Shown: positions 11,235 through 19,982 of the stretch, one piece after another
How the letters are laid out: the number at the start of each line of letters is the position of its first letter
How positions within the stretch are numbered: position 1 is the stretch's first letter
Source: Agrobacterium sp. a22-2
GTDB lineage: Bacteria; Pseudomonadota; Alphaproteobacteria; Rhizobiales; Rhizobiaceae
Direction: 5' to 3'
Length of the DNA: 64,000 nucleotides
Assembly: GCF_012276985.1 (NCBI RefSeq)
Contig: NZ_JAAXMM010000009.1
Span: 1-64,000, forward strand
Translations under genes and position numbers: made by a program
Notes under the pieces: generated by a model
The model's database searches: none
Told to the model about the DNA's origin: nothing
Seen by the model: the letters and a program-made list of their open reading frames with translations, nothing else

Positions 11235-12131
11235 ATGACCCTGCCATTTCGTCAACCTTTGCCGCTGCTCGACAACGATGTCTTGCGCACCTTCGTGGCG
11301 ATCGCCGAGGGCGGCAGCTTCTCGGCCGCAGCCGATCTGGTGCTGCGCACGCCGTCCGCCGTGTCCATGCAGATCAAGAAGCTCGAGGAGCAGCTGAATA
11401 CGGTGCTGTTCCTGCGCGACGCGCGCTCGGTGACGCTGACGGAGGGCGGCGAGATGCTGCTGACCTATGCGAGGCGGATGATCGCCCTGTCCAACGAGGC
11501 GGTCGGCCGCTTTCGCATGCCCGACATGAAGGGCGTGGTGCGGCTCGGGGCGCCGGATGATATCGGCGAGCGCTTCATGCCGACCATCCTCAGGCGCTTT
11601 GCCGAGATCTATCCGGCGATCATGGTGGACATGACCGTCGACAATAGCAGCGGATTGCGGCGGCGACTGCAGGAACAGCGGCTGGACCTCACCCTCGTCA
11701 ACTGCGCGCCCGGTACGGTGACAACGGAGGGCGAGGTGATCCACACCGAGCAGCTGGTCTGGGCCGGTGCCAAATGCGGCACGGCGCATCTGCGCGATCC
11801 GCTGCCGGTGTCGATCTGGGAGGACGGCTGCTGCTGGCGGGCCGATGCGCTGGCACGGCTGGAACGCGACAAGCGGCCCTATCGCATCGCCTATCTCAGC
11901 GCCCATACCATGGCACAGCGCGCCGCCGTGGTGGCGGACCTTGCCGTCGCGCCGCTGCCGCGCAGCTACCTGACCTCCGAGATGGCGGCACTTGGTGCCA
12001 AGCATGGCATGCCCGATCTCGGCAGCTTCGAAGTGCGGCTGCTGACCGGAACGGAGCGCTCCGATCCGGTCAAGGCGGTGGCCGACAGCGTGCGCTTTGC
12101 GTTTTCCGAAATGGTCGGGATGGCGGCGTAA
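11235..12131 (+). CDS. LysR-family transcriptional regulator
   Basis: A 298-residue LysR regulator. The N-terminal winged helix-turn-helix (VLRTFVAIAEGGSFSAAADLV, then SAVSMQIKKLEEQL) is followed by a periplasmic-binding-protein-like effector domain. I start at ATG 11235, preceded by GAGGCG. Flanking DUF1127 genes with shared elements suggest a local circuit, similar in outline to the LysR-DUF1127 circuits known from Brucella and Agrobacterium (VtlR), although the sequence does not look like a VtlR orthologue. The effector is unknown. Confidence 0.9.
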   Translation: MTLPFRQPLPLLDNDVLRTFVAIAEGGSFSAAADLVLRTPSAVSMQIKKLEEQLNTVLFLRDARSVTLTEGGEMLLTYARRMIALSNEAVGRFRMPDMKGVVRLGAPDDIGERFMPTILRRFAEIYPAIMVDMTVDNSSGLRRRLQEQRLDLTLVNCAPGTVTTEGEVIHTEQLVWAGAKCGTAHLRDPLPVSIWEDGCCWRADALARLERDKRPYRIAYLSAHTMAQRAAVVADLAVAPLPRSYLTSEMAALGAKHGMPDLGSFEVRLLTGTERSDPVKAVADSVRFAFSEMVGMAA

Positions 12132-12162
12132 GGTTTAACGCCGGGCAGACCGCACTTTTCGA

Positions 12163-12891
12163 TCAGGCGTCCTTGCCCTCATAGAGGGCCTGGCATTCGG
12201 CCAGTGCCTCGTCTAGGGGGCGGCCTTGGCGATAGATGTCCAGAAGGGCCGGGGCCTCGACACCGGTTGGCACATGCGGGCTGATCTCTGCGGCGCCGAT
12301 CACGGTGCGCACGGGAATGACGCCGGCCCACAGCGGCGTTGCCATGTCTTCTTCATCATCTCCAACGCCGGCGGCGCGTGTTTTGGCGGAGGCCTCCTCG
12401 ATCTGCATGCCGATCACCATGGTCGCCTTTTCCTCCTGGGCATGGTTGGCGCGCAGCTCCGTGCTGCGGCCGGGATAGAAGCGGTCTACGACGCCCTTGA
12501 GGGCGCGGGCCTTCTGCTGGGGATCGTCGATGATCTGAGCGGTGCCGAAGCACATGGCGGAACGGTAGTTGGCCGAATGGTTGAAGCCGGAGCGGGCGAG
12601 CACCAGACCGTCGAGATGGGAGACCGTCAGGCAGACCGGCGTGCCTTGGCTCTGGTTGCGCAGCATGCGGCTCGCCGAGGAGCCGTGCCAATAGAGCCAC
12701 TCGCCTTCGCGCCAGTGGATGGTCGGCGTGCAATAGGGCTGTCCGTCGATGACATAGGCGACATGACAGAGAAAGGCGCTGTCGAGCACAGCAAACACCG
12801 CTTCATGATCGTAGCTGCCGCGCTGGTGCAGGCGCTTGATGCGGCTACGCTGCGTGGCGGAGAAGGAATTGTCTGGGGTGTGAACGGTCAT
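12163..12891 (-). CDS. Pyridoxamine 5'-phosphate oxidase-family (NimA-like) flavoprotein
   Basis: A 242-residue protein with the split-barrel flavin fold of the PNPOx-like/NimA group (AFLCHVAYVIDGQPYCTPT, then the LYWHGSSAS segment). Members bind FMN or F420 or act on small molecules; true PdxH is not implied. ATG 12891 follows GGAGG. It is transcribed divergently from a MocR/GntR-aminotransferase regulator, a common arrangement in which the regulator controls the flavoprotein gene, so a vitamin B6-linked role is possible. Confidence 0.85.
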   Translation of the reverse strand: MTVHTPDNSFSATQRSRIKRLHQRGSYDHEAVFAVLDSAFLCHVAYVIDGQPYCTPTIHWREGEWLYWHGSSASRMLRNQSQGTPVCLTVSHLDGLVLARSGFNHSANYRSAMCFGTAQIIDDPQQKARALKGVVDRFYPGRSTELRANHAQEEKATMVIGMQIEEASAKTRAAGVGDDEEDMATPLWAGVIPVRTVIGAAEISPHVPTGVEAPALLDIYRQGRPLDEALAECQALYEGKDA

Positions 12892-12905
12892 GCTTGCCTC
12901 CGGGC

Positions 12906-12955
12906 TCTGGTTGAGGCAGAGCTACGGCAATCGATTGGTTTGAAGAAGATCCAAT
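12906..12955. promoter_or_regulatory. Candidate MocR operator in the divergent promoter
   Basis: The 64-base gap between the divergent genes contains CTGGTT at 12907-12912 and TTGGTT at 12935-12940 as a direct repeat, plus ATTGG (12934-12938) and CCAAT (12951-12955) as an inverted pair. MocR regulators typically bind short direct repeats of this kind. No footprint is implied. Confidence 0.35.
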
Positions 12956-14422
12956 ATGGCCAAGATTATCCGAACCAATTTCCCCGACTGGTCGGCCTCC
13001 GTGCCGGTGTTGCCGAAAACCGGGCCACGACGCCAGGCGCTCTATGGCGAGTTGCGGCGCATGATCGAGGCAGGCACGCTGCCGCCGGGCGCCAAGCTGC
13101 CGACGACGCGCGACCTGGCGCGGCGCTTCAGCCTGTCGCGCGGTGCAGCGGTCGCAGCCTATGACATGCTGGTGGCCGACGGCTTTGCCGAGGCGCGCAT
13201 CGGGGCCGGAACCTATGTGGCGTCCGTCGTGCCGGTGATCGAGACGCCACCGCCACTGCGGCGCAATACCGTGCAACGCGAACCGCCGCCGCTGCCGGGC
13301 GTGCTCGGATCGTCGACGGCGGACCAGCGGACATTGCAGATCTTTCGCGGCCTGCTGAACCGGCATCTGGCCAAGCCGTCGATCCGGCATTTTCACTACA
13401 ACGAGCCGGCCGGCGGACAGGACCTGCGCGACGAGATCGCGGCCTATCTGCGGGCCGCCCGCGGCGTCCAGTGCACCGGCGACCAGGTGATCGTCACCGC
13501 CGGCACGCAACACGGTATCGACCTGGTCATCCGCACGCTGCTGAAATCCGGCGATCCTGTCTGGGTCGAAGAGCCCTGCTATCCGGCGGCGCGGGCCGCC
13601 TTCCAAGCCGCCGGCATGCGCCTGATCGGCGTTCCCGTCGATGCCGAAGGGATTGACCCGGCGGCGGGCATTCGGCTCGGCCCACAGGCGCGCGCCGCCT
13701 ATGTCACGCCGTCGCATCAGTTTCCGTTTGGCGTGACGCTGTCGATGCCGCGCCGGCTGGCGCTGATCGCATGGGCCGAGCAGCAGGACGCCTATATCAT
13801 CGAGGACGATTACGACAGCGAGTTCCGCTATGCCGGCCCACCGCTCACCTCGCTGCAGGGCATCGACGGCCAGGGCCGGGTGATCTATGTCGGCACGTTT
13901 TCCAAGGCGCTGATGCCGGGCCTGCGGATCGGCTATCTGGTGGCTCCGTGGGCGTTGCGCGATGCATTGCTTGACACGCGGCGGCTGTCTGATCGCTTTC
14001 CGCCGACGCTGGCCGAAGAGGCGCTCGCCGAATTCCTGCGCGACGGCCATTTCGCCGCCCATATCAAGCGGGCCCGCCGACGGCTGAGGCTGGCGCGCGA
14101 CATGCTGGTGTCAGCGCTTGCCGACGGCGGACTGGAGGTTTCGACGCCGGAGCAGGGCCTGCACCTGGTGGCAGGCCTGCCGCCCGGCCTGTCCGATCTG
14201 GCCCTGTCCGATCCCGCCCTGACGGATCTCGCCCTGACGGATCTCGCCCTGGCCGCCGATGCGGCGCGTAGCGGCTTCGGGGTGCGTGCCCTGTCGCCGA
14301 TGTATCTCGGCCCGCCCGCCCGCCAGGGCCTGATCATCGGCTTTTCCGGCTTTCCGGCCGAAGAGATCGCGCGCGCGGCGCGCCGCTGGCTGGAGACGAA
14401 GCCGTTCCGTCCCGAATTTTAA
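12956..14422 (+). CDS. MocR-type regulator (GntR HTH fused to aminotransferase domain)
   Basis: This 488-residue protein combines an N-terminal GntR winged helix (RRQALYGELRRMIEAGTLPPG, then TTRDLARRF) with a fold-type-I PLP aminotransferase domain. The Schiff-base lysine is in the GTFSKALMPGLRIGY segment. It probably senses PLP or an amino compound and controls the divergent PNPOx-like gene. Near the C-terminus a run of four 15-base tandem units (14191-14250) encodes repeated (S/T)D(L/P)AL units, an in-frame expansion not usual for the family. The start ATG 12956 has only a weak ribosome site. Confidence 0.9.
   Translation: MAKIIRTNFPDWSASVPVLPKTGPRRQALYGELRRMIEAGTLPPGAKLPTTRDLARRFSLSRGAAVAAYDMLVADGFAEARIGAGTYVASVVPVIETPPPLRRNTVQREPPPLPGVLGSSTADQRTLQIFRGLLNRHLAKPSIRHFHYNEPAGGQDLRDEIAAYLRAARGVQCTGDQVIVTAGTQHGIDLVIRTLLKSGDPVWVEEPCYPAARAAFQAAGMRLIGVPVDAEGIDPAAGIRLGPQARAAYVTPSHQFPFGVTLSMPRRLALIAWAEQQDAYIIEDDYDSEFRYAGPPLTSLQGIDGQGRVIYVGTFSKALMPGLRIGYLVAPWALRDALLDTRRLSDRFPPTLAEEALAEFLRDGHFAAHIKRARRRLRLARDMLVSALADGGLEVSTPEQGLHLVAGLPPGLSDLALSDPALTDLALTDLALAADAARSGFGVRALSPMYLGPPARQGLIIGFSGFPAEEIARAARRWLETKPFRPEF
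14191..14250 (+). repeat. Four tandem 15-base units within the MocR gene
   Basis: Units start at 14191, 14206, 14221 and 14236. The last two are identical, the first two diverged. Together they encode four (S/T)D(L/P)AL pentads inserted in the C-terminal part of the aminotransferase-like domain. Confidence 0.8.
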
Positions 14423-14570
14423 GGCAGGCCCTGGTGGCGATATCGTGGCGCATGCGCCAAACCGTGGTCGGCCCAGTAGGGTCATGGGGTCCACTTTGGT
14501 GATTATTGCCTCAGAGCTGAGAGCGGCTATGCTAAGGCCTTTGGCTATGGCGATCCATGGAAAACCCAAG

Positions 14571-14978
14571 ATGAAAACGGTCGAGTATCCCAGCGTTGGA
14601 CAGCTGATCTGCCCCAATTGCGCGGTGGAAATGCCAGCATGGAGATCATCCGGAATGAGCCAGATGTGCCCGCATTTTTATTGCTCCGACTGCAACAATG
14701 CAATTCTTCGTGAAAAAGACCGCCTTATCAGCTGGAACGGTGAAAGTCTGGAGGTTTTGCACATCATTGCATCGTCTCTTCCAGATTGCGCGTGCGGCGG
14801 CAAATTTGTGCCGGGAGCAAATCCGAAGTGTCCGACTTGCCACTACGAGTTTCGACATCCGTCATCCCAGCTTGAACGGCTGAGCGATCCTCATATCATT
14901 TTGATCGACGGTACCGTGATGTACGGAGATGATGGGCCGCAATACAAGGTCCTGATCGTTCCCAAGCGAGGGGAGTAG
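14571..14978 (+). CDS. Hypothetical zinc-ribbon-like protein
   Basis: A 135-residue protein of no family I recognise. It contains several cysteine pairs (CPNC near the N-terminus, CSDC, CACGG and CPTC), suggesting one or two zinc ribbons. I chose ATG 14571 (MKTVEYPSVG); an upstream start at 14445 would overlap low-coding sequence. It is bracketed by the MocR gene and the corrinoid activator with no obvious operon link. Base composition looks slightly AT-richer than its neighbours. Confidence 0.6.
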   Translation: MKTVEYPSVGQLICPNCAVEMPAWRSSGMSQMCPHFYCSDCNNAILREKDRLISWNGESLEVLHIIASSLPDCACGGKFVPGANPKCPTCHYEFRHPSSQLERLSDPHIILIDGTVMYGDDGPQYKVLIVPKRGE

Positions 14979-15147
14979 AAAATCGTCGAGGGAGTCCGTG
15001 AGGGCAACGCTCAAATACGCTTTCACCATTCCTGCGTTGCGCTGTTCGGTGTGAACTATCGTTGAGCGGTCCGCTCCCTCATGATCCTCGCCGCACTCCT
15101 TCGCGCCGCATCCCTGCGGAATTGACCGAAGCCGGCGAAAGGCCTGC

Positions 15148-17184
15148 TCAGGCGTCCCTATTCCGTCGCCGTCTGCGGCCGCCGCCGGGGTCTTCGCCTT
15201 CGGCGAGAACCTTGCGTTCCGGCAGGGTGACGACGGCGGAGAGTTTCGGAAAACTGTCGACCTTGTTGGGCATGGCCATGGCGAAGACGAAATGCTCCTG
15301 GAATTTCGGCTCCAGGGCGGTTTCGATCTTTTCGATGCGGGTGACGGTGTCCTCGATCTCGCGGCGGTAACCGCGATTGAGCAAAGCCATGCGGGCGCCG
15401 GTGCCGGCGGCATTGCCGACCGCCTTGACCTTGTCGAGGTCGCAATCGGGGATCAGCCCCAGCACCATGGCATATTTCGGATCGATGAAGGTGCCGAAGG
15501 CGCCGGCCAGGCCGATGCGGTCGACATGGTCGATGCCCTGCTTGTCCATCAAAAGCTTGACGCCGGCATAAAGGGCGGCCTTGGCCAGCTGAATGGCGCG
15601 CACGTCGCCTTGCGTGATGGTGATCTTCGGTTCGCCGTCATGCAGCAGATAGGAAAAGGTGCGGCCGGTGGCCTGGATGCGGGGCGAGCGCTCGGCCAGG
15701 GAACCGTCGACCACGCCATCCTCGGAAATGATGCCGGCCAGGAACATTTCGGCGATCACCTCGATGATACCAGACCCGCAGATGCCGGTGACCCGCACCT
15801 TGGCGGCCTCCTCGGCAAAGCCAGGCTCGTTCGACCATTGCTCGATGCCGATGACGCGGAACCGCGGCTCCAGCGTCACCGGATCGATCCGCACGCGCTC
15901 GATGGCGCCGGGGGCGGCGCGCTGGCCCGACGAGATTTCCGCACCTTCGAAGGCGGGACCGGTCGGCGAGGAGGCGGCAACGACGCGGGCGGCATTGCCC
16001 AGCACGATTTCGGCATTGGTGCCGATATCGACCAGCAGCATCATCTCGTCCTGGCGATGCGGGCCTTCACACAGGGTGGCGGCGGCGGCATCGGCCCCAA
16101 CATGGCCGGCGATGCAGGGCAGCATGTAGACGCGGGTGCCGGCATTCATCGGCAGGCCGATCTCGGAGGATTTGAGGTGAATGGCGCCGGAGACGGCGAG
16201 CGCAAAGGGCGCACCGCCAAGCTCGGTCGGATCGATGCCGAGGAACAGGTGGTGCATGATCGGATTGCCGACGAAGACGCTATCGAGAATATCCTGGCGC
16301 GATATGCCGCCATCGGCGCAGACCCGGTCGATCAGCGTGTTGAGCGCCTCGCGCACGGCGAGCGTCATGCCCTCGCGGCCGTCCGGGTTCATCATCACAT
16401 AGGAGACGCGGCTCATCAGATCCTCGCCGAAGCGGATCTGCGGATTGGAGGTGCCGGCCGAGGCCACCGTGCGGCCCGACAGCAGCGACGATAGATGCAT
16501 GGCGATGGTGGTCGAGCCGATATCGCAGGCGATGCCATAGGCCTCGTTCTTGAGGCCCGGATAAAGCGCGATGATATGCGGCCGGCCGGTCTCGTTGTCG
16601 CGGTGGATGGCGGCCGTCACCTTCCATTCGCCCTTGCGCAGGATCGTCTGCACATGGGGGATGAGGTGGAAATCGACTTCGAGATTGTCGTAGCGCCAGT
16701 CCCGGGTCAGCGCTGCCTTCAGCCGGTCGAGATCGCCGAGCGGCATGTGCATGTCGGGCTCCTCGACCTCGACATAACACATGTGGATGGCCGGGTTGCG
16801 CTCGATGACGCGGCCGTCCGAATCCTTGCGCACCACCTGGGCATTGACGGCGATATCCTGCGGCACGTCGATGACGAGATCGCCGAGCACGGTGGCCGAG
16901 CAGGACAGGCGGCGGCCGTCCTTCAGCTCGCGCTTCTCGGCATAGCGCACTTCCTTCGGCGAAAACTCCGAGATGTGGTCATTCGACGAGGTGATGCCGT
17001 GCTTGGCGAACTGACCTTCCTGCACTTCGATCTGACAGCGCCCGCAAATGCCCCGCCCGCCGCAGACGCTCTCGACATAGACGCCGAGCTGGCGTGCGGC
17101 CTCCAGCACCGGCGTGCCCACAGGGAAACGGCCGCGCTTGCCCGAGGGCATGAAGAGGACGAGGGGATCGGTGGCGTCGGTCAT
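15148..17184 (-). CDS. RamA/AcsV-like reductive activator of corrinoid proteins (2Fe-2S ferredoxin + ASKHA/DUF4445)
   Basis: The 678-residue protein has an N-terminal plant-type ferredoxin domain (Cys41, Cys47, Cys50 and Cys95, spacing Cx5Cx2Cx44C), a linker, and a large ASKHA ATPase-like domain with phosphate-loop motifs GIACDIGSTTIAMHL and LLVDIGTNAEIVLG. This is the architecture of activators that reduce inactive Co(II) corrinoid to Co(I) at the expense of ATP (RACo, AcsV; functionally RamA). In the cytoplasm it would re-activate the corrinoid protein at 23800-24501. The C-terminus ends in an arginine-rich tail. It is the last gene of the leftward one-carbon cluster, separated from the methyltransferase by a toxin-antitoxin pair. 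Confidence 0.88.
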   Translation of the reverse strand: MTDATDPLVLFMPSGKRGRFPVGTPVLEAARQLGVYVESVCGGRGICGRCQIEVQEGQFAKHGITSSNDHISEFSPKEVRYAEKRELKDGRRLSCSATVLGDLVIDVPQDIAVNAQVVRKDSDGRVIERNPAIHMCYVEVEEPDMHMPLGDLDRLKAALTRDWRYDNLEVDFHLIPHVQTILRKGEWKVTAAIHRDNETGRPHIIALYPGLKNEAYGIACDIGSTTIAMHLSSLLSGRTVASAGTSNPQIRFGEDLMSRVSYVMMNPDGREGMTLAVREALNTLIDRVCADGGISRQDILDSVFVGNPIMHHLFLGIDPTELGGAPFALAVSGAIHLKSSEIGLPMNAGTRVYMLPCIAGHVGADAAAATLCEGPHRQDEMMLLVDIGTNAEIVLGNAARVVAASSPTGPAFEGAEISSGQRAAPGAIERVRIDPVTLEPRFRVIGIEQWSNEPGFAEEAAKVRVTGICGSGIIEVIAEMFLAGIISEDGVVDGSLAERSPRIQATGRTFSYLLHDGEPKITITQGDVRAIQLAKAALYAGVKLLMDKQGIDHVDRIGLAGAFGTFIDPKYAMVLGLIPDCDLDKVKAVGNAAGTGARMALLNRGYRREIEDTVTRIEKIETALEPKFQEHFVFAMAMPNKVDSFPKLSAVVTLPERKVLAEGEDPGGGRRRRRNRDA

Positions 17185-17240
17185 TCAAAGTCTTTCAAAT
17201 CAACGTTGGGCTCGGCCCCTGAGCCTCGAGCAAGCGGATA

Positions 17241-17501
17241 TTACTTGGCTACCGTCTGCTCCAGAGCCTCCCGGATCAGGCGGGTATAGGGAATACCGCG
17301 CTGTCGGGCCTTTTCCTTGACGGCCGTCAGGAGGGCTTCCGGCAACCGCATATTCAGCTGGGCGGATTTCTTTTCGAACTCGAACTGGGCGGGCTTGAAG
17401 CCCGACAGGTCGTATTCGGACAAGTCAGCCGTATCAACGAAAGCTTCCGCTTCCTCATCGGTTCTCAAAACAGGTAGTTTCTTGCCTTTGTCATTGCTCA
17501 T
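17241..17501 (-). CDS. brnA: BrnA-like antitoxin
   Basis: An 86-residue protein ending in a ribbon-helix-helix-like segment (LNMRLPEALLTAVKEKARQRG, then YTRLIREALEQ), typical of BrnA antitoxins that neutralise BrnT and repress the operon. Its start overlaps the 3' end of the toxin gene by 11 bases, the usual toxin-first brnTA order. It lies between the corrinoid activator and the methyltransferase genes in the same orientation, so it interrupts that cluster. Confidence 0.85.
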   Translation of the reverse strand: MSNDKGKKLPVLRTDEEAEAFVDTADLSEYDLSGFKPAQFEFEKKSAQLNMRLPEALLTAVKEKARQRGIPYTRLIREALEQTVAK

Positions 17502-17775
17502 ATCGCCTGATCTCCCGCTGATGCATGAACCTTGCGCTCACCGGACGGATATAAGTCTTCGTCGCGATCCGCCGAAGGGTGAAGACTATGAAAACGTACC
17601 GTCCTTCCGTGGTCGTTCCGATCGCCCGCCATCGATCCTCATCCGTCGTTGGATCGGAATAGATGTCTGGCCCCTCTTCAAAGACCTCCTCGATTTCCGT
17701 TTTCGTCAGGCCATGTTTGGCGCATTTTGGCCAGTTGCCATCGTCCCAATCGAATCCGGAAATCTTTTGCTTCAT
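17491..17775 (-). CDS. brnT: BrnT-like ribonuclease toxin
   Basis: A 94-residue protein with the BrnT layout: an N-terminal GFDWDDGNWPKCAKHGLT segment, a central RWRAIGTTTEGRYVFIVFT core and C-terminal IRPVSARFMHQREIRRYE. BrnT is a RelE-fold RNase that arrests translation. Histidine and the C-terminal Arg/Glu/Tyr residues expected at the active region are present, so it is probably functional. A sigma-70-like promoter with an internal dyad lies just upstream. Confidence 0.87.
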   Translation of the reverse strand: MKQKISGFDWDDGNWPKCAKHGLTKTEIEEVFEEGPDIYSDPTTDEDRWRAIGTTTEGRYVFIVFTLRRIATKTYIRPVSARFMHQREIRRYEQ

Positions 17776-17781
17776 AGCTTC

Positions 17782-17811
17782 ATACTACACGTTTGTATAG
17801 ACGAATGTAAA
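17782..17811 (-). promoter_or_regulatory. brnTA promoter with internal dyad
   Basis: Read on the minus strand, TTTACA (17811-17806) and TAGTAT (17787-17782) are 18 bases apart, matching -35 and -10 hexamers. A TACA-CGTT-TGTA dyad (17786-17797) overlaps the -10 box and would be a natural site for BrnA autorepression. Confidence 0.5.
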
Positions 17812-17826
17812 ACAAGGCGGCGAAAT

Positions 17827-18789
17827 TTACTCCGTCGCAGCACCCGCACCGGCCCTTGCCGCGCGGCCGCCGCGGCGGCCGGAGGAGGCGCCGGGGGCTG
17901 ATGTGGAGGGGGCAGCGCCGGGCTCGGCGGGCTTGTGGTCGCGATAGGTCATGATCCAGTTGCCGCAATTGGGATCGGTGCCGTTCAAGACGTTGGCGGC
18001 GCGCACGGCTTCCATTTCCTGGGGGCGGCAGGGGTTCATGATGGCCGACGTCATGCCGGCGCCGATCACCATCGGGATGAAGCCGGCATTGATGCCGTGG
18101 CGGTGCGGCAGGCCGAAGGAGATGTTGGACAGGCCGCAGGTGGTGTTGACCTTCAGCTCGTTGCGCAGGCGATAGAGAAGCTGGAACACCTGGCGGCCGG
18201 CGTCACCCAGCGCGCCGATCGGCATGACCAGCGGATCGACGACGATGTCATGCGGCTTGATGCCATAGTCCATGGCCCGTTCGACGATCTTCTTGGCAAC
18301 GGCGAAGCGCACGTCGGGATCCATGGAAATGCCGGTTTCGTCGTTGGAGATGGCGACGACCGGCACGTCGTATTTCTTGCAGAGCGGCAGGATGGCCTCG
18401 AGCTTTTCCTCCTCGCCGGTCACGGAATTGACCAGCGGCCGGCCCTTGGCCACTTTCAGCGCGGCTTCGATTGCCGCGGTGACCGAACTGTCGATCGACA
18501 GCGGCACGTCGACCAAGCCCTGCACGATTTCCATGGTCTTGACCAGCAGGCCCGGCTCGGTCTCGTTGGGGTTGACCGAGGTGACGCCGGCATTGACGTC
18601 GAGCATGGTGGCGCCGGCGGCGACCTGTTCCAGGGCATCCTTGATGACCGTGTCGAAATTGCCCTCGATCATCTCGGCGGCGAGCTTCTTGCGGCCGGTC
18701 GGGTTGATGCGCTCGCCGATGACGCAGAAGGGCTGGTCGAAGCCGATGATGATTTCTCGTGTGGCGGATGCGACGATGGTACGGGTCAA
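17827..18789 (-). CDS. Methyltetrahydrofolate:corrinoid protein methyltransferase (MtgA/AcsE family)
   Basis: A pterin-binding TIM-barrel protein of about 320 residues with GERINPTG, MLDVNAG, IDSS and CGLSNISFGLP motifs typical of AcsE/MtgA enzymes that move a methyl group between methyl-corrinoid and tetrahydrofolate. I place the start at TTG 18789 because GGAGG (18797-18801) lies 7 bases upstream and the N-terminus then reads MTRTIVASATRE; a longer frame from 18882 has no good ribosome site. The C-terminal 30 residues are Ala/Gly/Arg-rich. It follows metF by 96 bases, consistent with making methyl-THF that MetF then oxidises. Confidence 0.9.
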   Translation of the reverse strand: MTRTIVASATREIIIGFDQPFCVIGERINPTGRKKLAAEMIEGNFDTVIKDALEQVAAGATMLDVNAGVTSVNPNETEPGLLVKTMEIVQGLVDVPLSIDSSVTAAIEAALKVAKGRPLVNSVTGEEEKLEAILPLCKKYDVPVVAISNDETGISMDPDVRFAVAKKIVERAMDYGIKPHDIVVDPLVMPIGALGDAGRQVFQLLYRLRNELKVNTTCGLSNISFGLPHRHGINAGFIPMVIGAGMTSAIMNPCRPQEMEAVRAANVLNGTDPNCGNWIMTYRDHKPAEPGAAPSTSAPGASSGRRGGRAARAGAGAATE

Positions 18790-18885
18790 TTTCAGTCCTC
18801 CGGTCGTGGCGCGTCTGGTGACGAGGTCTAGCGCGCCGGTATAGGCGTTACAAGGGCGGCAGGGCCGCGTACGGCCCTTCACAAA

Positions 18886-19980
18886 TCAATGGGGATTTCC
18901 GGCGGCAAGGCCCGCCAGTTGCTGCTGGTCCTGTTCGTCGTGCGTGCGAATGTCATCCATGCGCTGGGCGACTTCGGCATCGCCGCGATTGGCCTCGCGC
19001 TTCCAGGGCTTGCGGCCCTTCAGCACGCCGGATTCATGGACGATCTCGGCGACATATTCCTCCTGCCGATAGGCCATGACATGCACGCCCGACACACCCT
19101 CGATCTCCTTCACCTCGTTGATGATGTCGATGCAGAGCTGCTTGCCTTCCTTCTTCTGGTCGGCAGCGCCTTCGAGGCGGGCGATGATGGGATCGGGAAT
19201 ATGAATGCCCGGCACGTTGGAGCGGATCCACTTGGCTGTCTTGGCGGAGGCGAGAGGCCCGACACCGACCAGGATGAAGCATTTTTCGTGCAGGCCCAGG
19301 TCGACGACCTTTTTCATATAGTCGCGGAACATCGGCACGTCGAAGCAATACTGGCTCTGCACGAATTGCGCGCCGGCCTCGATCTTCTTGGCAAGCCGGT
19401 AGGGGCGGAAATCGTATGGCGGCGCGAAGGGATTGATCGCGGCGCCGAGGAAGACCTGCGGCGGGGTGGTGAGCTTGCGGCCGGACAGGAATTTTGCCTC
19501 GTCGCGCATGGTGCGCACGGTTTCCAAGAGCGACATGCAGTCGAGGTCGAAGACCGGCTTGGCACCCGGCTGGTCGCCGGCCTGCACGCCGTCGCCGGTC
19601 AGGCACATCATGTTGGCGACGCCCATGGCGGCGGCACCGAGCACATCGCCCTGGATGGCGATACGGTTCTTGTCGCGGCAGGCGATCTGCATGATCGGCG
19701 CATAGCCCATGCGGGTCAGAAGGGCGCAGATGCCGACCGAAGACATGTGGCAATTGGCGCCGGAGGCGTCGACCGCGTTGATGCCGTCGACCCAGCCGTC
19801 GAACACCTTGGCGCGCTCGTAGACGTCGTGCGGGTCGGCGCTGTCGGGCGGGTTCAGCTCGGCGGTGACGGCGAATTCGCCGCGGCGCAGCACGCGCTCC
19901 AGCCGGCCAAGGGAGGAATGGCCGGGCAGGGGATCCAGCGGCAGGTGAATGCCAAGCGGGTTTTCGTCGATATGGGCCAT
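18886..19980 (-). CDS. metF: Methylenetetrahydrofolate reductase, MetF-type
   Basis: A 364-residue MTHFR barrel protein (EFAVTAELNPPDSAD near the N-terminus, GDGVQAGDQPGA, and FVQSQYCFDVPMFRDY). It interconverts methyl-THF and methylene-THF with FAD. ATG 19980 is two bases past the stop of the preceding gene, so it is translationally coupled to the MetV-like protein. Its position next to a corrinoid methyltransferase rather than methionine genes suggests it runs oxidatively, feeding methyl groups into the THF pool. A separate canonical MTHFR for methionine synthesis may exist elsewhere. Confidence 0.9.
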   Translation of the reverse strand: MAHIDENPLGIHLPLDPLPGHSSLGRLERVLRRGEFAVTAELNPPDSADPHDVYERAKVFDGWVDGINAVDASGANCHMSSVGICALLTRMGYAPIMQIACRDKNRIAIQGDVLGAAAMGVANMMCLTGDGVQAGDQPGAKPVFDLDCMSLLETVRTMRDEAKFLSGRKLTTPPQVFLGAAINPFAPPYDFRPYRLAKKIEAGAQFVQSQYCFDVPMFRDYMKKVVDLGLHEKCFILVGVGPLASAKTAKWIRSNVPGIHIPDPIIARLEGAADQKKEGKQLCIDIINEVKEIEGVSGVHVMAYRQEEYVAEIVHESGVLKGRKPWKREANRGDAEVAQRMDDIRTHDEQDQQQLAGLAAGNPH

Positions 19981-19982
19981 GC

